From an uncultured Clostridia bacterium (GTDB lineage Bacteria; Bacillota; Clostridia; Oscillospirales; Oscillospiraceae): 64,000 bases of DNA. The DNA is taken from the NCBI GenBank assembly GCA_945864305.1, contig CAMBAJ010000003.1:1-64000 (forward strand). The letters are read 5' to 3'. The notes beneath the pieces were generated by a model. The model saw only the letters and a list, made by a program, of their open reading frames with translations, ran no database searches and was not told the origin of the DNA. Both the position numbers and the translations under genes were made by a program. Positions 14,700-23,860 of this stretch are shown piece by piece (position 1 is the first letter of the stretch; each line of letters starts with the position of its first letter).

Positions 14700-17306
14700 A
14701 TGGCGGAACTGACCCCCATGATGAAGCAATATCTGGAAATTAAGAAGGACAACCCGGACTCTATCCTGTTCTTCCGCCTGGGCGACTTCTACGAGATGTT
14801 CGCCGACGACGCCAAGCTGGCGTCCAAGGAACTGGACCTGACCCTGACTTCCCGGGACCACGGCAAGCACGCCAAGCCCGAGGAGGAGCGGGTGCCCATG
14901 TGCGGCATCCCCTACCACGCCAGCGAGGCCTACATCGCCCGCCTCATCGCCAAGGGCTACAAGGTGGCCATCTGCGAGCAGATGGAGGACCCCGCCACCG
15001 CCAAGGGCCTGGTCAAGCGGGACATCATCCGGGTGGTCACCCCCGGCACCGTCATTGACGCCGCGTGCCTCGATGACAAGTCCAGCAACTTTCTCTGCGG
15101 CATCTACATGGACTCCCGCTGCGCCGGCGTGGCCTTCTGCGACATCACCACCGGCAAGGCCCACCTGACGGCGTTCACCGGCAAGGACCGGGTAGAGCAC
15201 ATCATCAACGAGCTGGGCCGCTTCTCCCCGGCGGAGGCCATTTTGAACGACGGGGCCTATGCCGAAAAGGCCCTGACCGCCGCCCTGACGGAGAAGTTCT
15301 CCTGCCGGGTGGAGAACGGCGGGGAGCGCCGGTTTTTGCTGAACGAGGCGGAGAAGAACATCCGGAAACAGTTCGGGGAGGACGCCCTGCACCAGCTGTC
15401 CGCCGGAAACCCGGCGGCGGCCATGGCCCTGGGCGGACTGCTGAATTACTTATACGAGACCCAGAAAACGGACCTCTCCCACATCAACGACCTGGACTAC
15501 TATGAGCAGGGGCGGTTCATGGAGCTGGACCTGACGGCCCGGCGGAATCTGGAGCTGACGGAGACCCTGCGGGGCAAGGAGAAGAAGGGGAGCCTGCTGT
15601 GGGTCCTGGACAAGACCAAGACCCCCATGGGCGCCCGGTGTCTGCGCTCCTGGCTGGAGCGGCCGCTGCTGAGCGTCACCGCCATCTGCAAGCGGAACTC
15701 CGCTGTGGCGGCACTGGTGGACAACACCATCGCCAGAGAGGAACTGATCGCCTCCATGACGGGCTTGGGCGACATGGAGCGGCTCATCGGCCGCATCGTC
15801 TACGGCACCGCGGGCGGCCGGGACATGGCGTCCCTCCGGGCGGCCATCGAAAAGCTGCCCGCCGTGAAGGAGCAGCTGTCCGCCTTCTCTGACCGCCGCT
15901 TGAACGAGCTGACGGCGGAGCTGGACACGCTGGATGACATCGGCGGGCGCATTGCCGCCACCATCTGCGACGAGCCTCCGTTCTCCGTCCGGGAGGGCGG
16001 CTTCATCCGGGACGGCTTTGACGGGGAAGTGGACCGACTGCGGCACATCCTCAAGGGCGGCAAGAGCGTCATCGCGGAGATGGAGGCCAAGGAGAAGGAG
16101 CGCACCGGCATCCGGACCCTGAAGATCGGCTACAACAAGGTGTTCGGCTACTACATCGAGGTATCCAACTCCTTCAAGGACCAGGTGCCCGAGACCTACA
16201 TCCGCAAGCAGACACTGGTGAACGGCGAGCGGTTCATCACCCAGGAGCTGAAGGACCTGGAGCATGAGATTCTGACCGCCTCGGAGCGGGTGGTGGCCCT
16301 GGAGTACGAGCTGTTTACCCAGCTCCGGGAGGAGATATCCGCCCAGGCGCAGTGCATTCAGAAGACCGCCGCCGCCATCGCCGAGATCGACGCCCTGGCG
16401 TCTTTTGCCGCCGTGGCGGTGCGGAACAACTACTGCCGCCCGGATGTGGACGAGTCCGGCGTGATTGAAATTAAAGAGGGCCGCCACCCCGTGGTGGAGC
16501 GGGTTTTAAAGGACAGCCTGTTCGTCCCCAACGACACGTTTATGGGCGAAAAGGAGGACCGGGTGGCCATCATCACCGGCCCCAACATGGCGGGCAAGTC
16601 CACGTATATGCGCCAGGTGGCGCTGATCGTCCTGATGGCCCAGATGGGCAGCTTCGTCCCCGCGTCCCACGCCCACATCGGCGTGGTGGACCGCATCTTC
16701 ACCCGCATCGGCGCCAGCGACGACCTGAGCGCCGGACAGTCCACCTTCATGGTGGAGATGACGGAGGTGTCGGACATCCTGCACCACGCCACAAAGAACT
16801 CCCTGCTGATTCTGGACGAGATCGGCCGGGGCACCAGCACCTTTGACGGCATGTCCATCGCCCGGGCGGTGCTGGAGTACTGCGCGGATAAAAAGACCCT
16901 GGGGGCCAAGACGCTGTTCGCCACCCACTACCACGAGCTGACGGAGCTGGAGAATACCCTCCCCGGCACCGTGAACTACAACATCGCCGTCAAGACCCGG
17001 GGAGAGGACATCATCTTCCTGCGGAAAATCATCCCCGGCGGCGCGGACCGGAGCTACGGCATCGAGGTCGCCAAGCTGGCGGGCCTGCCGGACAAGGTGG
17101 TCCAGCGGGCAAAAACCGTTCTGAAAGAACTGGAGGCGGAGAACGGCGTCCAGTACACGGCCCCCCGGAAGGAGGCGGACCAGGTGTCCCTCAGTGCCAT
17201 CGGCGAGGGCGAGGTCCTGGACGCGCTGCGCCGCTGTCAGCCGGACACGCTGACGCCCATTGAGGCGATGACGCTGCTGTACGAGCTGAAACGAAAACTG
17301 CAATGA
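14700..17306 (+). CDS. mutS: DNA mismatch repair protein MutS
   Basis: An 868-residue mismatch-recognition ATPase. The mismatch-reading Phe-x-Glu lies in FFRLGDFYEMF at about residues 25-35, the connector, lever and clamp domains follow, and the ATPase shows Walker A ITGPNMAGKSTYMRQ, Walker B LLILDEIGRGTSTFDG and the ATHYHELTELE segment. The track starts at a GTG (14691), but GAGGTG there acts better as the ribosome-binding site for the ATG at 14700. mutL lies 1.8 kb downstream with two unrelated membrane-protein genes between, a split version of the usual mutS-mutL pair. Confidence 0.97.
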   Translation: MAELTPMMKQYLEIKKDNPDSILFFRLGDFYEMFADDAKLASKELDLTLTSRDHGKHAKPEEERVPMCGIPYHASEAYIARLIAKGYKVAICEQMEDPATAKGLVKRDIIRVVTPGTVIDAACLDDKSSNFLCGIYMDSRCAGVAFCDITTGKAHLTAFTGKDRVEHIINELGRFSPAEAILNDGAYAEKALTAALTEKFSCRVENGGERRFLLNEAEKNIRKQFGEDALHQLSAGNPAAAMALGGLLNYLYETQKTDLSHINDLDYYEQGRFMELDLTARRNLELTETLRGKEKKGSLLWVLDKTKTPMGARCLRSWLERPLLSVTAICKRNSAVAALVDNTIAREELIASMTGLGDMERLIGRIVYGTAGGRDMASLRAAIEKLPAVKEQLSAFSDRRLNELTAELDTLDDIGGRIAATICDEPPFSVREGGFIRDGFDGEVDRLRHILKGGKSVIAEMEAKEKERTGIRTLKIGYNKVFGYYIEVSNSFKDQVPETYIRKQTLVNGERFITQELKDLEHEILTASERVVALEYELFTQLREEISAQAQCIQKTAAAIAEIDALASFAAVAVRNNYCRPDVDESGVIEIKEGRHPVVERVLKDSLFVPNDTFMGEKEDRVAIITGPNMAGKSTYMRQVALIVLMAQMGSFVPASHAHIGVVDRIFTRIGASDDLSAGQSTFMVEMTEVSDILHHATKNSLLILDEIGRGTSTFDGMSIARAVLEYCADKKTLGAKTLFATHYHELTELENTLPGTVNYNIAVKTRGEDIIFLRKIIPGGADRSYGIEVAKLAGLPDKVVQRAKTVLKELEAENGVQYTAPRKEADQVSLSAIGEGEVLDALRRCQPDTLTPIEAMTLLYELKRKLQ

Positions 17307-17333
17307 GACAAGACCCCGGAGGTATATGACAGT

Positions 17334-18044
17334 ATGGCCAAACGCAAAGCCGCAAGTTACATGACGCCCGGTGAGCAGATCGCCGGTGTGATCTTCTTCC
17401 TGATCTATCTGCTGGTGCTGCCCTTTGCCACGGCGCCGCTGTTCCGTCTGGCGGAGACGCTGCTGGGTACCAGCATCTCCGAGGCCATGCGGAATGTCAT
17501 CTATTACTACATTCTCTTCGCGGTGACGGTCCTGATCTTCCACAAGTTCCTGGCCCGGACCTCCCGCCAACTGGCAGACAACCTGGGCGTGGCCTTCAAG
17601 ACTCTGGGCCTGGGCCTGGTGGGGCTGTACGGCCTGAACGAGCTGGTGTACCGGCTGACGAATCTGGTGGTCACCAACCACACCAACCTCAACGACACCA
17701 CCATCTCCGCCCAGATTCACGACGCGCCCCACATGACGCTGCTGATTGTCATTGTCCTGGCGCCCTTTGTGGAGGAGGTGCTGTTCCGGGGCCTGGTGTT
17801 TGGCAACCTGAAGGGGAAGAGCCGGGGGGTGGCCTATCTGGTGTCCTGCGCCCTGTTCGCCCTGCTGCACGTGTGGCAGTTCGCGGTGGTGGAGCGTGAT
17901 GTCACCTATTTTCTGCTGATGATCCAGTATCTGGTGCCCGGCGTGGTGCTGGCCTGGGCCTATGAGCACAGCGGCACACTGTGGACCTCCATCGGTGTCC
18001 ACGCCGTGGCCAACGCCCTGTCCGCCTGGACCATGGTGGGCTGA
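17334..18044 (+). CDS. CPBP-family intramembrane metalloprotease-like protein
   Basis: A 236-residue integral membrane protein with about six to seven hydrophobic segments. The CPBP/Abi motif 1 is clear, APFVEEVLFRGLVFG (EExxxR), motif 2 includes the His of ALLHVW, and motif 3 reads WTSIGVHAVANALS. Family members are Rce1-like glutamyl intramembrane proteases or, in some cases, bacteriocin-immunity or scaffold proteins. CCGGAGG precedes the ATG. It sits 27 bp after mutS and may be cotranscribed. The substrate is unknown. Confidence 0.87.
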   Translation: MAKRKAASYMTPGEQIAGVIFFLIYLLVLPFATAPLFRLAETLLGTSISEAMRNVIYYYILFAVTVLIFHKFLARTSRQLADNLGVAFKTLGLGLVGLYGLNELVYRLTNLVVTNHTNLNDTTISAQIHDAPHMTLLIVIVLAPFVEEVLFRGLVFGNLKGKSRGVAYLVSCALFALLHVWQFAVVERDVTYFLLMIQYLVPGVVLAWAYEHSGTLWTSIGVHAVANALSAWTMVG

Positions 18045-18107
18045 ACCGGCTCTGCGATTGGGGCAGAACAGGGCTGAATCTATATACAATAAGGAAGAAT
18101 ATATCCT

Positions 18108-19019
18108 ATGAGTTTTTTTGATGCGTTCAGCGAGATGCTGGTGATTCTCTTTGCCATTCTGGCGGGTTATGGCGCTCACCACCTGGGCTATCTGGGCGGA
18201 GAAGTCGACCAAAAGATCTGCAAGGTCATTTTAAACATTACGATGCCCGCCATGATCGTGGCGGCTGTTATCACTGGAGATACGCTGCCGGACCTGGCGG
18301 AAGTGCTGTCCATTCTGAAAGTGGCCGTGGTGTTTTACGCACTGGAATTCGCCATGGTGCTGGTGGTGCCCCGCTTCCTGGGCGGTACGCCGAAACAGCT
18401 TGGCGTGTGGCGGTATGTTCTGTCGTTTCCGAACGTGGGTTTCATCGGTTACCCCGTCGCGGTGGCGCTGTTCGGCCAGGAGGCGCTGTTTTACGCTGTG
18501 GTGCTGGCATTGCCGTTCAACCTGCTGTCTTACACCTTGGGCCCGCTTATGCTGGCGGGAGTCGGAAAATTCAGCTGGAAGAAGTCGGTTTCTCCCTGCG
18601 CTGCTGCGGCTGTCATCAGCCTGGTGCTGGCCCTGACCCGGGTGCGGGTACCATCCATGATCGGAGAGTGCCTGGATTTTGTGGGTGACATCACCGTGCC
18701 GCTGTCCCTGCTGGTGGTAGGTTCCCTACTGGCGGGACTTCCCGCGAAGCAGGTGTTTTCGTCTCCCAGACTGTGGATTCTCTCAGCTCTGCGGCTGCTG
18801 GCCCTACCGGTGATTCTGTGCTTCATTTTGCGTGCGGTCGGTGTGGATGCGATGATTCTGGGTGTCGCCGTGACGCAGATGGCCATGCCGGTGGCTGTCA
18901 ATGGCACGATGCTGAGCATGGAATATGGCGGCGATACCGGCAGCATGGCGCAGATCACATTCTTGTCCACATTGCTGTCTATCGTGACCATCCCTTTGAT
19001 TGCGGCTTTCCTGCTGTAA
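18108..19019 (+). CDS. AEC (auxin efflux carrier) family transporter
   Basis: A 303-residue membrane protein with about ten hydrophobic helices in two halves, the layout of AEC/BART-superfamily secondary transporters of carboxylates. Recognisable family blocks include AGYGAHHLGYLGGEVDQ near the start, LNITMPAMIVAAV, RYVLSFPNVGFIGYPV, and VTQMAMPVAVNGTMLS toward the end. AAGGAAG lies about ten bases ahead of the ATG. It is inserted between mutS and mutL with the same orientation. The substrate cannot be inferred; related proteins move malate, malonate or lactate. Confidence 0.88.
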   Translation: MSFFDAFSEMLVILFAILAGYGAHHLGYLGGEVDQKICKVILNITMPAMIVAAVITGDTLPDLAEVLSILKVAVVFYALEFAMVLVVPRFLGGTPKQLGVWRYVLSFPNVGFIGYPVAVALFGQEALFYAVVLALPFNLLSYTLGPLMLAGVGKFSWKKSVSPCAAAAVISLVLALTRVRVPSMIGECLDFVGDITVPLSLLVVGSLLAGLPAKQVFSSPRLWILSALRLLALPVILCFILRAVGVDAMILGVAVTQMAMPVAVNGTMLSMEYGGDTGSMAQITFLSTLLSIVTIPLIAAFLL

Positions 19020-19072
19020 GGGTGCGGAGAGCCGTATCTGAGTTCTGAGATTTTGACATGGAGCGTGCTGTT

Positions 19073-21139
19073 ATGCCTCATATCCAACAATTAGAGTCCC
19101 ATGTGGCCGACCTAATCGCCGCCGGCGAGGTGGTGGAGCGGCCCGCCAGCGTGGTGAAGGAACTGGTGGAGAACGCCATCGACGCCGGAGCCTCCGCCGT
19201 GGTGGTGGAGATACAGCGGGGCGGCATGGGCGTCATCCGGGTGACGGACAACGGCTGCGGCATCGCCCCCGGAGAGCTGCCCACGGCCTTTCTCCGCCAC
19301 GCCACCAGCAAGCTGCGCACGCCGGAGGACCTGGGCAGGATCGGCACCCTGGGCTTCCGGGGCGAGGCCTTGGCGGCTATCTCCGCCGTCAGCCGGGTGG
19401 ACATCCTGACCCGGCAGACGGGCGCCGCCGGCGGCGCTTCCCTGCACCTGGAGGGGGGCGTCCCCGGCCAGGTGGAGGACGCCGGCGCGCCGGAGGGCAC
19501 CACCATCGTGGTCCGGGACCTGTTCTACAACACCCCGGCCCGGCTGAAATTCATGCGGAAGGACAGCGCCGAGACCGCCTCCGTGGCGGGGCTCATGCAG
19601 CATCTGGCCCTGTCCCATCCCGATATCTCCTTCAAATTCATCAAGGACGGCACAGAGGCCCTCCACACCCCCGGCGACGGCAGACTGGACTCCGCCGTCT
19701 ACGCGGCCCTGGGCCGGGATTTTGCCAAAACTCTGGTACCCGTGGAGGGCAGGGGCGGCGAGGCGGCCGTGACCGGCTTTGTCACCCAGCCTCTCATGGG
19801 CCGGGGCTCCCGGTCCATGCAGGTGTTCTTTGTCAACGGCCGCTTCATCAAGTCCCAGCTGCTGACGGCGGCCCTGGAGGAGGGCTACCGCAACCAGCTC
19901 ATGAAGGGCAAGTTCCCCGGCTGCGTCCTGTCCGTGACGCTGCCGGTGACGGTGGTGGACGTCAACGTCCATCCCGCCAAGACCCAGGTCAAATTCGCCC
20001 GGGAGCAGGAGGTGTTCGATGCGGTGTACCACACCGTGCTGGACTGCCTGGACGCCAGGGGCACCCCGGTGGCCGCGCCGAAACCGGCGGAGCAGGTGGT
20101 GAACCCCCGGCGGGACTTCTTCCAGACCATGGACGCCAGGACCTACCGGGAGCAGGGCGCAAAGCCCGCACCCAAAGCGCCGGAGGCACCGAAGGCCCCT
20201 GCCCGCCCCGCCGGTTGGCAGACGGTCACACCCGCCCGGCCCGCGGCGCCGGTTTCAAAACCGGAAGCCGCCAAACCCGCCTGGAACACAGAGTGGCGCT
20301 CCTCAGCCAAGGTGGCGGACAGCGCCCCGGAAAAAACGGTCTACCAGACGGCGCGGCCCACGCCGAGGCCCATGGGCTCCGCCCTTGGAAAGCCTCCGGC
20401 CTCCGTTGCGGCAAAGCCTGTGGAAAAGCTGCCCCCCGTGAGGGAGCCCGCTCCGGCCCCCATGGAGGAGGTTCCGGTGAGGCCGGAGGCCGCCCGGCGG
20501 CCCTTCGTGCCCGCCATCCCGCCGGAGCAGCAGACCCTGGACCTGCCGGAGCAGACCACCATCGAACCGCAAAAGGAGGCTCCCTGGCGCATCGCCGGGG
20601 AGGTGCTGCACACCTACATCATCTGCGAGAGCGAGGGCGGCTGCGTCTGGCTCATCGACAAGCACGCCGCCCACGAGCGCGTCAACTTCGACCGGCTGAA
20701 GGCCGCCAAAACCCCGCCCATGCGTCAGACCCTGCTCCAGCCCATCGCGGCGGAGCTGACGAAGGAGGACGGCGCGCTGCTGCTGGAAAACCTGCCCCTG
20801 CTGGAGCAGTTCGGCTTCGCCTGCGAGGACTTCGGCGACGGCGCCATTCTGGTGCGAGAGGTCCCGGCGGACATTGACGCGGCGGATACTGTCCCCACGC
20901 TGGAGGAGTTCGCGGAAAATCTGCGCACCGGCCGCTCCCCGGAGGAAAAGCGGGACAATCTGCTCCACACCATGGCCTGCAAAGCCGCCATCAAGGGCGG
21001 CTGGACCAGCGATGTGTCGGAATTGAAGGTACTGGTGGAAAAGGTGCAGAGCGGCGAGGTCCGCTTCTGCCCCCACGGCCGTCCCGTGGCGGTGAAGCTG
21101 ACGAAGTACGAGCTGGAGAAGATGTTCAAGCGGGCGTGA
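19073..21139 (+). CDS. mutL: DNA mismatch repair protein MutL
   Basis: A 688-residue GHKL ATPase that couples MutS to downstream repair. ATP-binding motifs are IAAGEVVERPASVVKELVENA, DNGCGI and GFRGEALAAI. A Pro/Ala-rich linker covers about residues 340-500, and the C-terminal dimerisation domain carries DKHAAHERV, matching the DQHAxxE endonuclease motif of MutL proteins from bacteria without MutH. CPHGRPVAVKLTKYELEKMFKR ends the protein as expected. I start at 19073 (MPHIQQLESHVADLIAAGE, the family N-terminus) and not at 19058. Confidence 0.96.
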   Translation: MPHIQQLESHVADLIAAGEVVERPASVVKELVENAIDAGASAVVVEIQRGGMGVIRVTDNGCGIAPGELPTAFLRHATSKLRTPEDLGRIGTLGFRGEALAAISAVSRVDILTRQTGAAGGASLHLEGGVPGQVEDAGAPEGTTIVVRDLFYNTPARLKFMRKDSAETASVAGLMQHLALSHPDISFKFIKDGTEALHTPGDGRLDSAVYAALGRDFAKTLVPVEGRGGEAAVTGFVTQPLMGRGSRSMQVFFVNGRFIKSQLLTAALEEGYRNQLMKGKFPGCVLSVTLPVTVVDVNVHPAKTQVKFAREQEVFDAVYHTVLDCLDARGTPVAAPKPAEQVVNPRRDFFQTMDARTYREQGAKPAPKAPEAPKAPARPAGWQTVTPARPAAPVSKPEAAKPAWNTEWRSSAKVADSAPEKTVYQTARPTPRPMGSALGKPPASVAAKPVEKLPPVREPAPAPMEEVPVRPEAARRPFVPAIPPEQQTLDLPEQTTIEPQKEAPWRIAGEVLHTYIICESEGGCVWLIDKHAAHERVNFDRLKAAKTPPMRQTLLQPIAAELTKEDGALLLENLPLLEQFGFACEDFGDGAILVREVPADIDAADTVPTLEEFAENLRTGRSPEEKRDNLLHTMACKAAIKGGWTSDVSELKVLVEKVQSGEVRFCPHGRPVAVKLTKYELEKMFKRA

Positions 21140-21185
21140 GGAGGCCTGACGCCACTGTGTATATAACAAGGAGTAATCAATAAAA

Positions 21186-21776
21186 ATGAAATTACTGTCT
21201 GTAGACTGTTGCATCAGCCAGAGGGGGAAGGACTCCCGGACCCGGGCGCTGGCGGACGCGTTTCTGGAGGCCTTCCGGGCCTCCCATCCCACGGCGGAAG
21301 TCGAGACCGTGGAGCCGGCGGCGCTGGGACTGCGGTCCTTTGACCCGGAGATGCTGAACGACCGGGACGCTCTGGCGGGCATCGGCGCCTGGGACGCGCC
21401 GGTGTTCGAGGAGGCCCGGCGGTTCCGGGCGGCGGACGGCATCGTGGTGGCCGCGCCCTTCTGGGACCTGAGCTTTCCGTCCGTGCTGCGGACCTATATC
21501 GAGTACATCTGCGCCAACGGTCTGACCTATCACTACGAGGCGGACGGCTGCCACGGCGACTGCAAGGCGTCCCGGCTGGTGTACCTGACCTCCGGCGGCG
21601 ACTTCGAGCGGGAGGACAGCCTCGGTGTGCTGTACTGGCGGCAGCTGTGCGCCATGTTCGGCATCGGGAAGTTTGACTACGTGTTCGCCGGCGGTCTGGA
21701 CACGGACCCCGCTCTGGCGCCGGAGCGGCTGGAGGCCGCCTGCGCCCTGGCCCGGCGGTTGGCGGAGAAGTTTTAA
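21186..21776 (+). CDS. flavodoxin-like NAD(P)H-dependent oxidoreductase, copy 1
   Basis: A 196-residue flavodoxin-fold protein of the azoreductase/NQO type (Flavodoxin_2). The N-terminal strand is followed by a phosphate-binding loop with SQRGKDSRTRALADAF, and VVAAPFWDLSFPSVLRTYIEY is the conserved flavin and dimer region. Expected activity is FMN-dependent reduction of quinones or azo compounds by NAD(P)H in the cytoplasm. An AAGGAG site precedes the ATG. A clear paralogue follows 95 bp downstream in the same orientation. Confidence 0.85.
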   Translation: MKLLSVDCCISQRGKDSRTRALADAFLEAFRASHPTAEVETVEPAALGLRSFDPEMLNDRDALAGIGAWDAPVFEEARRFRAADGIVVAAPFWDLSFPSVLRTYIEYICANGLTYHYEADGCHGDCKASRLVYLTSGGDFEREDSLGVLYWRQLCAMFGIGKFDYVFAGGLDTDPALAPERLEAACALARRLAEKF

Positions 21777-21871
21777 AGCACGATTTCACGGTTGCATGCG
21801 GGCCTGGCCCGTTGTAACATAGATGTAACAGGTACGCAAAGACCCGGCGGAATCAAAAGGAGGAGAAAGCG

Positions 21872-22459
21872 ATGTTATTGTTTGTGGATTGCTGCATCAG
21901 CTACCGGGGAGACCGCTCCCGCAGTCATGCGCTGTGTGATGCGTTTCTGACGGAGTATAAAAAGGCGAATCCGGCGGAGGATATCGAGGTGGTGAACCTG
22001 CAGCGCATGGACCTGAAGCCCTTCAACCAGTTCAGCACCGACGACCGGAACGCCCTGCGGAACGTGAAGGCCTTCGATGCGCCCATCTTCAAGCTGGCCC
22101 GTCAGTTCAAGCGGGCGGACCGCATCGTCATCGGCGCTCCTCTCCGGGACCTGACCTTCCCGGCCATGCTGCGCATTTACATTGAGTATGTCTGCGTCCG
22201 CGAGGTGACCTACCACTACGAAAACGGCCGGTGCAAGGGCGACTGCATGGCCCAGAAGCTGGCGTACCTGACCGTCAGCGGCGGCCCGGAGCCGGAGGAG
22301 AATCTGGGCGTGGAGTACTGGCGGCAGCTGTGCGAACGCTTTGGCATCAAGGAGTACCGGCACGTGGAGGCCTATGGCCTGGACATTGAACCGGAAAAGA
22401 GCGGCGAGATCATGAAGGCCGCCTGTGACAAGGCCCGAGAACTGGCAAAGGTGTTCTGA
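21872..22459 (+). CDS. flavodoxin-like NAD(P)H-dependent oxidoreductase, copy 2
   Basis: A 195-residue paralogue of the preceding protein: DCCISYRGDRSRSHALCDAF aligns with its N-terminus and GAPLRDLTFPAMLRIYIEY with its central block. The first Trp of the flavin-contacting WDLSFP segment is Arg here (RDLTFP), so substrate or cofactor handling may differ. AAAGGAGGAGAAAGCG gives a strong ribosome-binding site. The pair probably arose by tandem duplication; both have about the same length and no signal peptide. Confidence 0.85.
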   Translation: MLLFVDCCISYRGDRSRSHALCDAFLTEYKKANPAEDIEVVNLQRMDLKPFNQFSTDDRNALRNVKAFDAPIFKLARQFKRADRIVIGAPLRDLTFPAMLRIYIEYVCVREVTYHYENGRCKGDCMAQKLAYLTVSGGPEPEENLGVEYWRQLCERFGIKEYRHVEAYGLDIEPEKSGEIMKAACDKARELAKVF

Positions 22460-22537
22460 GCTGAGAAAAGGAGACCGGGTCCTGGTTTGTCTGAGCCGGA
22501 TACCGGAATTTGCACGAACACGGAGGAGGTGGAGACC

Positions 22538-23482
22538 ATGGCACCGAAGATCGTCTGCGTCGTAGGCCCCACGGCCTGCGGCAAGACCACGCTGGGCGTG
22601 TTGCTAGCAAAAAAATTTAACGGCGAAGTGGTCTCCGCCGATTCCATGCAAATCTACAGGGGCATGACCGTGGGCACCGCCGCCCCCACGCCGGAGGAGA
22701 TGGACGGCGTGCCCCACCACATGGTGGCCGTGGCGGACCCGGCGGAGCAGTGGTCCGCCGCCCGCTACGCCCAGGCCGCCACGCCTATCATCGACGACAT
22801 TCTGGCTCGTGGAAAGCTGCCCATCCTGGTGGGCGGCACGGGGCTGTGGCTGGACGCGGTGGTGAGGGGCCACGGCTTCGCCGGAGGCCACGCCGGCGGC
22901 GAGGTCCGGCGTCAGCTCCAGCAGCGGCTGGAGCGGGAGGGCATCGAACCCCTGCTGGCGGAGCTGCGCCAGGTGGACCCGGCGTCGGCGGAGCGGCTGC
23001 ATCCGGCGGATGAAAAGCGTATCCTCCGGGCGCTGGAGGTCTATCTGGAAACCGGCAAGACCATCACCGCCCACAACGAGGAGACCAAGAAGCTGCCGCC
23101 CCGGTACGACGCCGTCTGGATCGGATTGCAGTTCGAGGACCGGGCGGACATGAAGGCCCTCATCGACCGCCGGGTGGACAAAATGGTGGAGGAGGGCCTT
23201 CTGGAGGAGGTTCGGGGGCTGCTGGAGAGCGGCCTGCCCCGGGAGTCCACGGCCCTCCAGGCCATCGGCTACAAGGAGTTCCTGGGGGTGGCCGACGGCA
23301 CCGCCACAGAGGCGGAGGCCATCGAGGAGGTCAAGCTCCGCTCCCGGCAGTACGCCAAGCGCCAGCTGACCTGGCTGCGGAAGAGTTCCGACATCCACTG
23401 GATTTTTTGGAAAAAAGAGCGGGATTTTGAAAGGGCCTTACAGGTTTCGACGGAAATCCTGACCGCCGAGGGCTTATCCTAG
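22538..23482 (+). CDS. miaA: tRNA dimethylallyltransferase
   Basis: A 314-residue enzyme that adds a dimethylallyl group to A37 of tRNAs reading UNN codons, giving the substrate for MiaB, also in this window. The P-loop is VVGPTACGKTTLG, the tRNA-binding segment includes SADSMQIYRGM, and PILVGGTGLWLDAVV and LQAIGYKEFL are family blocks. The ATG at 22538 has GGAGGAGGTGGAG upstream and starts directly at the core, so I prefer it to the track start 17 codons earlier. hfq follows 59 bp downstream, the widespread miaA-hfq order. Confidence 0.95.
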   Translation: MAPKIVCVVGPTACGKTTLGVLLAKKFNGEVVSADSMQIYRGMTVGTAAPTPEEMDGVPHHMVAVADPAEQWSAARYAQAATPIIDDILARGKLPILVGGTGLWLDAVVRGHGFAGGHAGGEVRRQLQQRLEREGIEPLLAELRQVDPASAERLHPADEKRILRALEVYLETGKTITAHNEETKKLPPRYDAVWIGLQFEDRADMKALIDRRVDKMVEEGLLEEVRGLLESGLPRESTALQAIGYKEFLGVADGTATEAEAIEEVKLRSRQYAKRQLTWLRKSSDIHWIFWKKERDFERALQVSTEILTAEGLS

Positions 23483-23541
23483 TCCAAGGCGGACGTACAT
23501 AAAAGCATCGTCCGACCGACAAAGAAAAAGGAGCGGACGAT

Positions 23542-23778
23542 ATGCAGACAAAAGCGAATTTGCAGGACTTATTTCTCCTTCAGGCCAGACGGGACAGGCT
23601 GCCGGTGACCATGTTTCTGATGAACGGCTTCCAGATGCGGGGCGTCATCACCGGGTTTGACGCCTTCGTGGTCATTCTGGACAGCGAGGGACGGCAGCAG
23701 GTGATCTACAAGCACGCGATCTCCACCATCGCCCCCATCCGCCCGGTGGACCTGACGGGAGAGCCTGCACAGCAGTGA
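23542..23778 (+). CDS. hfq: RNA chaperone Hfq
   Basis: A 78-residue Sm-like RNA chaperone. The Sm1 motif is seen in LPVTMFLMNGFQMRGVITGFD and the Sm2 motif in QQVIYKHAISTIAP, with the conserved Tyr-Lys-His that contacts U-rich RNA. The C-terminal tail is very short, as in other Gram-positive Hfq proteins, so it lacks the disordered extension of the E. coli protein. AAAAAGGAGCGGACGAT precedes the ATG. It follows miaA, an association seen in many bacteria. Confidence 0.95.
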   Translation: MQTKANLQDLFLLQARRDRLPVTMFLMNGFQMRGVITGFDAFVVILDSEGRQQVIYKHAISTIAPIRPVDLTGEPAQQ

Positions 23779-23860
23779 AAGGGCCGCCGGGGCGGTCCTC
23801 CAGAGGAAAGAAGCGCCCTGCCGGTCAAGCGCCGGCGGGGCGCCAAGAGGCTGTCTCAAT

